This document shows, piece after piece, positions 27,574 to 36,177 of a DNA stretch of 64,000 nt (position 1 is its first letter; each line of letters opens with the position of its first letter). The notes beneath the pieces were generated by a model, which saw only the letters and a list, made by a program, of their open reading frames with translations, was not told where the DNA came from and ran no database searches. The stretch is from Trinickia violacea (GTDB taxonomy: Bacteria; Pseudomonadota; Gammaproteobacteria; Burkholderiales; Burkholderiaceae), in assembly GCF_005280735.1 (NCBI RefSeq), contig NZ_CP040078.1, positions 1,426,001 through 1,490,000 of the forward strand. The letters are read 5' to 3'. The position numbers and the translations under genes were made by a program.

Positions 27574-28311
27574 ATGGAACTGAATGATGCAATCGTCTCG
27601 GCACTTGTGCCCACTGGTACGCTGCGTGTAACGATCAATCTGGGTAATCCCATTCTCGCGAACACGGATCAAGCCACGGGAAAACCATTCGGAGTATCAG
27701 TCGATCTCGCGACTGAACTGGCTGAGCGCCTGAGGGTGCCTGTTGAGTTTCTTGTAGTCAATGCGGCGGCTAAAGCCGTCGATGCAGTGACAAATGGCCG
27801 TGCAGACCTCGGCTTCTTCGCGATCGATCCTGTCCGTGGCGCAGGTATCGCCTTCACTTCGCCGTATGTATTGATCGAAGGTTGTTATCTGGTCAGGCAG
27901 GAGTCACCGATTACCGACAACAGCCAGGTAGACGAATCGCACAATCGCGTGGCGGTCGGCGGCGGCAGCGCGTACGACCTTTTTTTGAGCCGGGAGCTTA
28001 CGCGAGCGGACATCGTTCGTGTCGCGACGTCGCCGGCCGTGGTCGATACGTTTGTCGAGCAGGGCCTCGAGGTTGCTGCCGGGGTGAAACAGCAACTGCT
28101 CTCTGATGCCAGGCGACACACAGGGCTGCGCCTTCTAGAAGACCCGTTTATGGTGATTCAACAGGCTATGGGTGTCGCGAAAGTGCGGGGTGATGCCGCG
28201 ACGCAACTGCTGGAAGCGTTCGTCGACGAACTGAAAACATCAGGTCACATTTCCGGTCTATTGGCGCGGCACTACGTACACGGTGCTACGGTGGCGCCCC
28301 CTGCAAAGTGA
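27574..28311 (+). CDS. Family 3 solute-binding-like protein without signal peptide
   Basis: A 245-residue protein with the fold of family 3 (amino-acid type) solute-binding proteins: GTLRVTINLGNPILA, GKPFGVSVDLATELAERL, VDAVTNGRADLGFFAIDPVRG and AFTSPYVLIEGCYLV. Its N-terminus MELNDAIVSALVPTGTLRV contains no signal peptide or lipobox, so it should stay in the cytoplasm unless the start is wrong; I see no better upstream start. It is the last gene of the acnD operon by spacing and direction. It could act as a ligand-buffering or sensing protein, or as a cyclohexadienyl-dehydratase-like enzyme, since some family members are enzymes. Confidence 0.75.
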   Translation: MELNDAIVSALVPTGTLRVTINLGNPILANTDQATGKPFGVSVDLATELAERLRVPVEFLVVNAAAKAVDAVTNGRADLGFFAIDPVRGAGIAFTSPYVLIEGCYLVRQESPITDNSQVDESHNRVAVGGGSAYDLFLSRELTRADIVRVATSPAVVDTFVEQGLEVAAGVKQQLLSDARRHTGLRLLEDPFMVIQQAMGVAKVRGDAATQLLEAFVDELKTSGHISGLLARHYVHGATVAPPAK

Positions 28312-28591
28312 GGCTGGACTTACAGATACGCGAAGAAATGCGGAAAGGGCGTGCGTCTGCTATGAGGCGACAATCAGCCGTTCCCGAACCGTGGTCGAAT
28401 GACTTGGAGGGGTTGCGGATTCAACCGGTCGCGACCTCGCGGCCGCCTCACCCGACCTGAAGTTTCGGCTTACCATGGTTGGCACTGATGCAGGCTCTGG
28501 TAACTTCGACGGGACCCGCATCGACGCCCATCGACTCCGCAGCGCGGATCGCGCGGCGGGATGATCGAGCGCGAAACAAGGAGGGTCCACG

Positions 28592-29206
28592 ATGCGCGCA
28601 CGAAGTGTGAGCCAGGGGCGGCGCGATTTTCTTCGCGGGTCGGGTGCGGTGCCATTCACGTTGCTGCTGTTGGCGCTCGGAAAAACCGACGAAGGCCGGG
28701 CCGACGCAATTTCGCCGACGCCCGCCTGCGACGACGGTCACGGACCGACGCCGCGGCAGACGGCAGGCCCGTTCTTCCTGCCGCACTCGCCGCAACGCGC
28801 GTCGCTGCTCGAACCGGGGATCAATGGAGCGAAGATCGTCCTGACCGGGCAGGTGCTGTCGACGCGATGCAGGGCGGTGTCCGGGGCTTTGCTCGATTTC
28901 TGGCACGCTAATGACGCCGGAGAATACGACGTCGAGGGATTCCGGCTGCGCGGTCATCAATTCGCCGACAGCGAGGGACACTATCGCCTCGAGACCATCG
29001 TGCCGGGTCTATATCCGGGACGCACGCGACACTTCCATGTGACGGTGCAAGCGCCGAACGGGCCCACCCTCACGACCCAACTTTACTTTCCGGGCGAGCA
29101 GCGCAACGCTCGCGATTTCCTGTTTGATCGCCGACTGCTGATGACGATGGACGACCACGGCGGGCGCAAGGCAGCCCGGTTCGATTTCGTGCTCGCGTTT
29201 GCGTAG
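28592..29206 (+). CDS. Exported intradiol ring-cleavage dioxygenase-like protein
   Basis: A 204-residue protein with a twin-arginine-like signal (GRRDFLRGSGAVPF) followed by an intradiol dioxygenase domain. The four non-haem Fe(III) ligands can be assigned as Tyr112 (GEYD), Tyr141 (LYPGRT), His147 and His149 (RHFHV), so the site is complete. An AAGGAGG ribosome site precedes the ATG. Cytoplasmic catechol and protocatechuate dioxygenases are longer; small exported forms occur in many proteobacteria with unknown substrates. It lies 280 bases after the acnD operon and may or may not belong to it. Confidence 0.82.
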   Translation: MRARSVSQGRRDFLRGSGAVPFTLLLLALGKTDEGRADAISPTPACDDGHGPTPRQTAGPFFLPHSPQRASLLEPGINGAKIVLTGQVLSTRCRAVSGALLDFWHANDAGEYDVEGFRLRGHQFADSEGHYRLETIVPGLYPGRTRHFHVTVQAPNGPTLTTQLYFPGEQRNARDFLFDRRLLMTMDDHGGRKAARFDFVLAFA

Positions 29207-29248
29207 CGCAAGTCACGGATTTCGATAGCGCCCGGGATTTCATTCCGG

Positions 29249-29500
29249 TCAGCCGAAGACGCCCGCGTCGAGATCTCTCGTGAAATGCTGTAGCCAATCG
29301 CTTTCGTCGCATAACGGGTATTCCTTCGTAACGTGCGTCGATAGCCTCGTTATGCAGACATAGCCCTGCATACCGCAGTTCTCGTCACTCTTGGGGTCTG
29401 TCGTGTCGGTTTCCCGAAGATCGAAATCTCCTTCTGCCAAACCGTTGCGCTGCAGCGTCGCGAGAAAATCTTTGTGTTCATCTGGTTCGATCAGGCGCAT
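29249..29500 (-). CDS. Small conserved-looking hypothetical protein
   Basis: An 83-residue acidic protein (MRLIEPDEHKDFLATLQRNG... ending DLDAGVFG). It resembles small soluble proteins seen in Burkholderiaceae, but I cannot name a family. It has a GGGGGA ribosome-like site before the ATG. Coding character is supported by a consistent charged/hydrophobic pattern, not by a known domain. It converges on the intradiol dioxygenase gene. Confidence 0.55.
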   Translation of the reverse strand: MRLIEPDEHKDFLATLQRNGLAEGDFDLRETDTTDPKSDENCGMQGYVCITRLSTHVTKEYPLCDESDWLQHFTRDLDAGVFG

Positions 29501-30055
29501 GTTCGTCCCCCGATGTGTTCAACGGAGATATCGTCAACCGATGCCAGTATGCTCTCGGCCGCCGCTTTCGGAGCGAGCCGGGCCGACTCGGTCTCATCAA
29601 ACGCGCCGTCGTTGTATAGCCTTGAGCTAGGCGGGGGCGCTCCCCAGCGTTGTGACGTAGACCGTATCGAATCTGCCAGTCTTCCAGCAGTAATTCTGTC
29701 AACTCGCCGCGGGAACGCACGCCCATCCCCGCTCTCCGTTGCGAGACAAGGGTCTCGCGAGGCGAAATGATTCTGTCACCGGCAAATGCCAGTCCTTCAG
29801 GTTGCCGGGCCGCTGAGCGGCAACGTCTCTGAGCGGCAACGTCTCTGTGCGGCCAGAAGTGGCCGTTGGCCCGCGCTTTAGCGCCGACATTTGAACGTCG
29901 CGTCCGCACCAGACAGCGGCCATTTGCAAAAGTGAATAGCAGCGTCGTATTTCAACATTGCTCACGTGGGGTTTTGGTGCCGTCCATGTATCGAACGACA
30001 GCTCTCCGCATCAAACGTCGCCCGACCGTCCCTACACCGGCATTGCTGAGATCAG
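29501..30055. other. Non-coding accessory region
   Basis: About 555 bases with no supported gene. It contains a 16-base tandem duplication at 29815-29846 and stretches alternating between G+C-rich and A+T-rich sequence. It lies directly upstream of an IS66 remnant, so it is probably debris from insertion and deletion. I see no intact terminal inverted repeat. Confidence 0.5.
29815..29846. repeat. 16-bp tandem duplication
   Basis: GAGCGGCAACGTCTCT occurs twice without spacing, followed by a partial third start (GTGCGG). It lies in non-coding sequence near an insertion-sequence remnant. No function is evident. Confidence 0.8.
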
Positions 30056-30229
30056 CATAAATGGCCGTATCGATTGTTCGCTGGATCGTTGCGTGCCGGA
30101 CAGCGGGCCGCCGCGATCGCGAGCCTGATCCGATCAGCCAAGCTCAACGCCCACGATCCGTATGCCTACCGGAAAGACGTGCTTACCCGGTTACCAGCCG
30201 TCGAGCCGATGACATTGCTCAGCTGCTGA
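30056..30229 (+). pseudogene. IS66 family transposase, C-terminal remnant
   Basis: The open frame reads HKWPYRLFAGSLRAGQRAAA then IASLIRSAKLNAHDPYAYRK and DVLTRLPAVEPM, the characteristic C-terminal segment of IS66 TnpC transposases (LFAGSxRAGxRAAAI, SAKLNGxDPxAY, DVLxRLP). There is no start codon and nothing recognisable of the N-terminal 90 percent. The normal ending (DELLPHRW) is replaced by a short unrelated tail and stop. It overlaps the last 64 bases of the opposite-strand oxidase gene, so the oxidase reads into insertion-sequence DNA at its 3' end. Confidence 0.8.
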
Positions 30230-31710
30230 AAGGTGCTTGCTTCTTTGTTCGCGGATTTGAACATCGCCGGTTCCGGCGAAAGGACATAGTTTGGATCGAA
30301 CTTTCTCTTGGCAGCGGACAGCCGCGACCAAACGTCCGGCCCGAAATGCGTCGCCCATTCATCCGGCGAGATGACCATTGAATATGGACCATAGCGTTTG
30401 CCGCCGACTGCAGTCATTTTTGAGAGCAGTTCGCGGTTGCTCGCGAGCATGGCCGACAGGGTTGCGTCGTCACCACCTGGCGTACTGCGAAACAACCAGA
30501 TCGAAAACGCGTGCTCCTCGCTTGGCATTTTGAAGAGCGGTCGTGTGATGCGGCGAGTGTTAATTGGCCAAAAGGCAAAGAAGTTGAATCCGGCCTGCTT
30601 CGGCGACAAAACAAGAATCTCGCGGCTGAATTCTTTGGTCGCCGTTGCCGGGATCCACATGGCGATAGCCGGCGTTGGGAGTGTTCCTGTCCTCGCCAGC
30701 AGGGCTGCATAAGTTGCCATGTTACGGCCCAGGTATTGCGCATATGTCATCCGCGCAGGTGTTTTGGAGTCGAAATGCAAGCCGTTCTCCAAAGGAGCAA
30801 GATCGGCTACATCGGAAGCCGCGGAGAATTTTCCCACCTGCAGGGTAAAGCTCCACGTGCCGTCTGACTTGCGCAATGCGGTTCCATACTGGTGATCAAA
30901 ACGACCGTCCTTGAGCACTTGGATCTGATCCGAAATGTACGCATCGACGTCACCATAGATCAAGTTGTCGACCTGGACATGGCTCGGTGCGGGCATGAGC
31001 GCGATTCTCGCGCGGACAATGATCGCGCACTGCCCAAGGCCTGCCAACACCATATTAAAGAGTTCGCTCTCGCGGTTCGGCGAGCAAGTTATCAGGCGCC
31101 CGTTACCTGTCACGACGTCAAGCTCCGTCACGTTGTCGACCTGGGCTCCGAAATGCTGACTCGTATTGCCCAGTCCACCGCAGCTGAGCGTTCCGCCTAC
31201 CGTCAGTTGCAAACAATCCGGCATGACTCGCGGACTCAGGGCGCGGGGGAGCGCCGCATCGGCGACGCTCCCCCAACTTGCGCCCGGCTCAGCGTCAATG
31301 CTGTTCTCCTTCGGCGCATGAACAGCGTTAAGCGAACTCGAATCGATAACGATCCCTCCTTCCGCTTGCGTCTGGCCGTAGCGAGAATGACCTTGTCCCT
31401 TGGTCGCAACCTTGATCGATTGCTCGTTCGCGTACCGCACCATCTTGACTATATCCCGGGCGGAACCCGGTCTGAGTACGGCTGCCGGCACTCTGTGAAA
31501 GAGATTACCGTAGTCGGTGGCAATCTTCAGGCGCGATGGCTCGTCGAGCAGCAGTTCCCCATCCAATTGCGGAACGTGCTGGAAGTCTGGTGACGTATCG
31601 GCAAGCGCTTTCGTGATCCACGAGCGCGTCGAAGGATTGAAACCAACGACCGTCGCTGCGCCAGCGGCCACCGTCAATTTCAGGAAGGTGCGGCGAACGA
31701 AAGTGGCCAT
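30166..31710 (-). CDS. Tat-exported FAD-linked oxidase, cytokinin-dehydrogenase-like
   Basis: A 514-residue flavoprotein of the PCMH/VAO superfamily. The N-terminus has a twin-arginine-type signal (VRRTFLKLTVAAGAA). The FAD domain contains TKGQGHSRYGQ, where His108 is the probable covalent FAD attachment site, and LTVGGTLSCGGLG followed by QVDNVTELDVVTGNGRL, a signature close to cytokinin dehydrogenases. FDPNYVLSPEPAMF closes the recognisable domain. The last 20 or so residues (after the STFQQLSNV stretch) are encoded across the complement of an IS66 remnant, so the native C-terminus may be lost or altered. The gene appears isolated. The substrate (cytokinin or another amine or alcohol) is uncertain. 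Confidence 0.84.
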   Translation of the reverse strand: MATFVRRTFLKLTVAAGAATVVGFNPSTRSWITKALADTSPDFQHVPQLDGELLLDEPSRLKIATDYGNLFHRVPAAVLRPGSARDIVKMVRYANEQSIKVATKGQGHSRYGQTQAEGGIVIDSSSLNAVHAPKENSIDAEPGASWGSVADAALPRALSPRVMPDCLQLTVGGTLSCGGLGNTSQHFGAQVDNVTELDVVTGNGRLITCSPNRESELFNMVLAGLGQCAIIVRARIALMPAPSHVQVDNLIYGDVDAYISDQIQVLKDGRFDHQYGTALRKSDGTWSFTLQVGKFSAASDVADLAPLENGLHFDSKTPARMTYAQYLGRNMATYAALLARTGTLPTPAIAMWIPATATKEFSREILVLSPKQAGFNFFAFWPINTRRITRPLFKMPSEEHAFSIWLFRSTPGGDDATLSAMLASNRELLSKMTAVGGKRYGPYSMVISPDEWATHFGPDVWSRLSAAKRKFDPNYVLSPEPAMFKSANKEASTFQQLSNVIGSTAGNRVSTSFR

Positions 31711-32361
31711 GGTTTCAGCCCTTTGCAGATGTTTAAAGCTTGCTTGGCGGTCGCGTGATGGACGGCACCTGGCGGGCGCACCAGTTCATCACTGCCAACG
31801 GCGCCGCGGGGCGAACCAAGTCGAGCGCACAATTCTTGAGGGCTTGTCTAGTCGGAGTGCTTCACCCGCACTCAATGAATTCCACGACGAACCTTGCAGC
31901 CTTGAATATAGGTGACTGAGCAGAGAGGGGTATTAAGGACTTTTCCGGATGAATTCCAGACCCACAGTGTACGAAAGCGCCTGTTCAAAATGCTTAAAGT
32001 CGGGGCGACCGCGAGCCCACAGCGGCCGGACTTCCGACCTGCAGGCAATGGCGGCTGTTCACTCGAAAGCTGCCGCTTGCCTTCGCGGACCCGCGACGGC
32101 AGAGAAGGGTCGCTGAACGAAACCGCTCGCGCGGTAGGGGGCTCCGGCCAGGCGCGGTGGTTCGTGAGGGGTCGACTGCGTCAGTCAACAGTCGGCCCAA
32201 ATTTGACTCGTTAGAACAATATTTGCCGACGATCGCTCCGACGCCGACACGAGCCGCTTATCGCACGCGTACAAGCTGTGCCGAGATGGTGTCTTCAATC
32301 AAGCCGTTGTATATCCTTGAGAGAGTTGGGGCGTTTCCCATCCTTGCGAAGGAGCGAGGCC
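31711..32361. other. Intergenic region upstream of hmp
   Basis: About 650 bases between divergent genes. I find no supported coding sequence. The segment around 31990-32160 is G+C-rich and has the look of decayed sequence. The AAGGAG at 32349-32354 is the ribosome site of hmp. I looked for a sigma-54 -24/-12 element or an NsrR-like palindrome in front of hmp and saw no convincing one. Confidence 0.5.
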
Positions 32362-33573
32362 ATGCTGACGCAGAGAACGAAGGACATCGTGAAGGCCACC
32401 GCGCCCGTTCTGGCCGAATATGGCTACCCCATCGTCCAGCGCTTTTACGAGCGTCTGTTCGAGGCCCATCCTGAACTGAAGAATGTGTTCAACATGGCAC
32501 ATCAGGACCAGGGGCAGCAACAGCAGGCGCTGGCACGTGCTGTGTATGCCTATGCGGAAAATATCGAGGACGCCGCGAGCCTGACGGCCGCGCTGAAAAA
32601 CATTGCCAACAAGCACGCGAGCCTGGGTGTGCGGCCGGAGCACTATCCGATCGTCGGCGAGCACCTGCTTGGTGCGATCAAGGACGTGCTCGGGACCGCG
32701 GCGACAGAGGACATCATTTCCGCGTGGGCGCAGGCCTACGGCTACCTCGCGGATCTTCTAATGGGCATGGAAAGCGCGTTGTATGAAGGTTCCGCGGAGC
32801 GGCTCGGCGGCTGGACCGGCTGGCGCACGTTCGTCGTTCGCGAAAAGCGGCCGGAAAGCAACGTCATCACGTCCTTTGTTTTCGAACCGGCCGATGGCGG
32901 ACCTGTCGCAAGCTTCGAACCTGGACAATACGTCAGCGTCGCGGTGAACGTGCCGGCTCTGGGTCTGCAGCAGATTCGGCAGTACAGCCTCTCGGATCTG
33001 CCGAACGGACGCAGCTACCGCATCTCCGTCAAGCGCGAGAGCGGCGGCGCACAGCCGCCAGGCTATGTCTCCTGCCTCCTGCACGATCACGTCGATGTCG
33101 GAGACGAGGTCAGACTGGCCGCGCCATATGGCACCTTCCATATCGATGTGAACGCCAGCACGCCGCTCGTGCTGATCAGCGGCGGCGTGGGGCTCACGCC
33201 GATGATCAGCATGCTCAAGAAGGCGATACAGGATCCTCAGAGGCAGGTGGTATTCGTCCACGGTGCTCGCAACAGCGGAGTTCACGCCATGCGCGACCGG
33301 CTGCGCGAGACAGCTGCGGCGCATGCCAATTTCCATGTGATGGTGTTTTACGACGAGCCACTGCCCCAGGACACGCAGGGCCGTGACTACGATCACCCTG
33401 GCTTCGTCGACGTCAACCTGATCAAGAGTTCGATCCTGTTGCCCGACGCCGATTACTACATCTGCGGTCCAATCCCCTTTATGCGCATGCAGCACGACAC
33501 GCTAAAGGAACTCGGCATCCATGAAGCCCGCATTCACTACGAAGTGTTTGGCCCGGACCTGTTTGCCGAATAG
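32362..33573 (+). CDS. hmp: Flavohemoglobin, nitric oxide dioxygenase
   Basis: A 403-residue flavohemoglobin, the usual length, that converts nitric oxide to nitrate using oxygen and NAD(P)H. The globin domain (1-135) shows the B10 Tyr region QRFYERLF and the proximal His in NKHASLGV. The FAD domain has RQYSLSDLPNG, and the NAD domain has LISGGVGLTPMISML with a C-terminal YEVFGP. The ATG at 32362 has AAGGAG seven bases upstream and removes a 28-codon unconserved extension. It is followed by a LuxR-type gene, but I see no known nitric-oxide regulator gene next to it. Confidence 0.95.
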   Translation: MLTQRTKDIVKATAPVLAEYGYPIVQRFYERLFEAHPELKNVFNMAHQDQGQQQQALARAVYAYAENIEDAASLTAALKNIANKHASLGVRPEHYPIVGEHLLGAIKDVLGTAATEDIISAWAQAYGYLADLLMGMESALYEGSAERLGGWTGWRTFVVREKRPESNVITSFVFEPADGGPVASFEPGQYVSVAVNVPALGLQQIRQYSLSDLPNGRSYRISVKRESGGAQPPGYVSCLLHDHVDVGDEVRLAAPYGTFHIDVNASTPLVLISGGVGLTPMISMLKKAIQDPQRQVVFVHGARNSGVHAMRDRLRETAAAHANFHVMVFYDEPLPQDTQGRDYDHPGFVDVNLIKSSILLPDADYYICGPIPFMRMQHDTLKELGIHEARIHYEVFGPDLFAE

Positions 33574-33726
33574 GTAAGGCGGAAGCGACGACTCAACGGA
33601 CATTCATCGGATCAATCGACAACATATCGATTCGAGCCGGACATATTCGATTCAGGACGCCCCTGATTTCGGGGCCGCCTTCCGAAAGACTACAATCGAC
33701 CAAGTTCTTTCTCGTTTGCCCCCACG

Positions 33727-34536
33727 ATGCGCACCTGGCGTCTCGACCGTCCCAACCCTGCAGAGCGTCTGGATCTTTCCAGGGCGACGGGCCTTGTCGC
33801 GGCAATCGGCGCAGACGACACGAACGCTTTCGCGGCTGAAGTGCTGAAGACGCTGAGCGATATTCCAGCGATATCACAATGCACCGTATTCGCCTACGAG
33901 TTCGGAAACCGTCCACGCACCATGTCGGTCGCTGACCACCGCGGCGGTCGATATCTTCGCGACGTCGCGGACACCTACACGCGCCATTACTACGCACTCG
34001 ACGGCAATCAGACGATCATTTCCGCGGCCGCTCACAACCGGCATTCGCGCGGCTTGCTATTGCACCAGCAAACAGGGGAGGACATCGCACACGAGGCGTA
34101 TCGTGCGGTCTGCTATCGCGATCCGGACGTATCGGATCGCCTGTCCCTGCTGCTGCAGCCGAACGACGACATCTGGCTCTCGGTCAACCTGTATCGTGAC
34201 CGCAGTGGCGGCCGTTTCCAGCCTCGCGAAATTGCGGTGGTCGAAGCGTTCGGGCCGCTCATCGCGCAGGCGGCAAAGCATCATTACGCGCTGGCAGGGC
34301 AGATCCAGATGGGTATCCCGCAACTGATGCTCGCGCGGGTGAGGCACGCATGCCCCGAGCTTTCCAAACGCGAGCTCGACGTCCTGCGCGGGGTGCTTGA
34401 AGGCTGCACGGCGCATGAAATCGGCGAACTGATCGGGGTAAAGACATCAAGCGTCGTAACGTACCAAAAGCGCGCCTACCGGCGGCTTGGCATTTCGAGC
34501 CAGCGCGAGCTATTCGCGCTGTGCCTGAAGTCCTGA
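33727..34536 (+). CDS. LuxR-family transcriptional regulator
   Basis: A 269-residue regulator with a C-terminal LuxR/GerE helix-turn-helix (about 205-265: LSKRELDVLRGVLEGCTAHEIGELIGVKTSSVVTYQ). The N-terminal 190 residues look like a GAF- or autoinducer-domain-type sensor but lack an obvious acyl-homoserine-lactone pocket signature. It stands just upstream of an MFS gene and an FAD monooxygenase gene in the same direction, so it probably controls that aromatic catabolism group. The ligand is unknown. Confidence 0.85.
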   Translation: MRTWRLDRPNPAERLDLSRATGLVAAIGADDTNAFAAEVLKTLSDIPAISQCTVFAYEFGNRPRTMSVADHRGGRYLRDVADTYTRHYYALDGNQTIISAAAHNRHSRGLLLHQQTGEDIAHEAYRAVCYRDPDVSDRLSLLLQPNDDIWLSVNLYRDRSGGRFQPREIAVVEAFGPLIAQAAKHHYALAGQIQMGIPQLMLARVRHACPELSKRELDVLRGVLEGCTAHEIGELIGVKTSSVVTYQKRAYRRLGISSQRELFALCLKS

Positions 34537-34803
34537 TGCGCCGGGGTGCCGCGTCCCCGACAGTAGTGCTCGTTCCCATCGGCGGCTGTTCCATGAGCGC
34601 ATCGGTCGGCGCGCTCGAATCCGGCTACGGGTTTCTCCTCATCGGAGCGCCACCGGCGGTTGTACCCGAAATGAGGACAGCGTCCCACCCCTGAGCCGCG
34701 ATACTCCAGTCACCGCTGCACTCCTGCCAGCGGACCATTCAATAGACGCGTTTCGCACCGTGCCGCATGCCCGGTCAGCGCGCACCGACTGGAGACAATC
34801 CGC

Positions 34804-36165
34804 ATGGAAACCACCCCGTTGGCCGACCACGGCCTGCCGCGCGAGGCGCTCGCGGATGCGAGCCGTGAGCAGCCGGTCATCGCCAAAGTCTCGCGGCATC
34901 TGTTGTGGTTCCTTTTCATTCTGTTCTTCGTCTCATTCCTCGACCGGATCAACATCGGCTTCGCGGGACTGACGATGATGAAGGACCTGAGGCTGACTGG
35001 CGTGCAGTTCGGCCTCGCGACCACACTCTTTTACGTGGCCTACATTGCGTGCGGCGTGCCGGGCAATCTGATACTGGCGCGCGTCGGCGCTCGCAGGTGG
35101 ATAGGCTCGATCATGATCGCGTGGGGACTCGCGTCGTCGGCCACGATGTTCGCCACGAGCCCCGGCACTCTCTATGCGCTGCGTGTACTGGTTGGCATCA
35201 CGGAGGCAGGATTTCTGCCGGGCATTCTGCTTTATCTGACGTACTGGTTTCCCGCGGCCTGGCGGGCGCGTGCGAATGCACTCTTCATGATCGCGATGCC
35301 CGTCACCGCCGCCCTCGGCTCCGCACTCTCCGGCTATGTCCTCGCGCTGGACGGTATGCTCGGCCTGAAAGGCTGGCAGTGGCTGTTCATGCTCGAAGGG
35401 ATGCCCGCGGCGCTGCTTGGGCTTGCCGTCTTCGCACGGCTCGATGACCGGCCCGAGCACGCAGCATGGCTTACCGAGAACGAGAAGAAGACGCTAGTGC
35501 GCATCGTCGCCGCTGAGCATCGCACAGATGCGGCACCTGCGAGCGGCCGCGTGTCCGGAAGCGAACAAGCCATATGGCGCGAGCTCGTATCGCCGACCGT
35601 GCTCAGGTTTTCGCTTGCTTACTTCTGCCTGGTCAACACTCTCGCGATGGTCGCGGTGTGGACGCCACTGATTGTCAAGAGCTTCAGCGTCGGCGCGAGC
35701 AACCGGACGATCGGCTTGATGGCGGCGGTTCCCCAGATCTGCACGATCGTGGCGATGATCGGCTGGGGCAGACGTTCGGACCGCCGCGGCGAGCGCAAGT
35801 GGCACCTGATACTGCCGATGCTTTTTGCGGCGCTTGGCTGGCTGTGCACCGCGTGGTCCGTTCAACCGATGATCCAGTTGCTTGGCATATGCGCGGCGTC
35901 CGCTGGAGCCTACACGGCGATGTCGATCTTCTGGACCACGCCTGATCACACGCTCAGCTTTCGCGCACGGGCAGTAGGCATCGCGACGATCAACGCGGTC
36001 GGCAACCTGGGCTCGGCCCTGAACCCTCTCGTGGTCGGCTGGCTCAAGGATGTGACACACGGCTTCACTTCGGGGTTGCTGTATGCCGCGGCGTTACTCC
36101 TGGTCGGCGCATTCATTGCGACCGCGCTGCCGCTTCGGCCCGGTGCAGTGCATCCGAATTCGTAA
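34804..36165 (+). CDS. MFS transporter, ACS family (aromatic acid type)
   Basis: A 453-residue twelve-helix permease. FLDRINIGFAGLTMMKDL in the first helix and GITEAGFLPGILLYLTYWFP in helices 4-5 are characteristic of the ACS family (phthalate, 4-hydroxyphenylacetate and tartrate permeases). It precedes an FAD monooxygenase gene by 12 bases, so it probably imports the monooxygenase substrate. A cytoplasmic Ser/Gly linker follows helix 6. Confidence 0.88.
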   Translation: METTPLADHGLPREALADASREQPVIAKVSRHLLWFLFILFFVSFLDRINIGFAGLTMMKDLRLTGVQFGLATTLFYVAYIACGVPGNLILARVGARRWIGSIMIAWGLASSATMFATSPGTLYALRVLVGITEAGFLPGILLYLTYWFPAAWRARANALFMIAMPVTAALGSALSGYVLALDGMLGLKGWQWLFMLEGMPAALLGLAVFARLDDRPEHAAWLTENEKKTLVRIVAAEHRTDAAPASGRVSGSEQAIWRELVSPTVLRFSLAYFCLVNTLAMVAVWTPLIVKSFSVGASNRTIGLMAAVPQICTIVAMIGWGRRSDRRGERKWHLILPMLFAALGWLCTAWSVQPMIQLLGICAASAGAYTAMSIFWTTPDHTLSFRARAVGIATINAVGNLGSALNPLVVGWLKDVTHGFTSGLLYAAALLLVGAFIATALPLRPGAVHPNS

Positions 36166-36177
36166 CAGGAGCAAACG

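Noticed and set aside
32310..32361. A sigma-54 promoter or NorR-controlled start in front of hmp
   Set aside because: The TTGGGG and CCTTGC elements do not have the GG-N10-GC spacing required.
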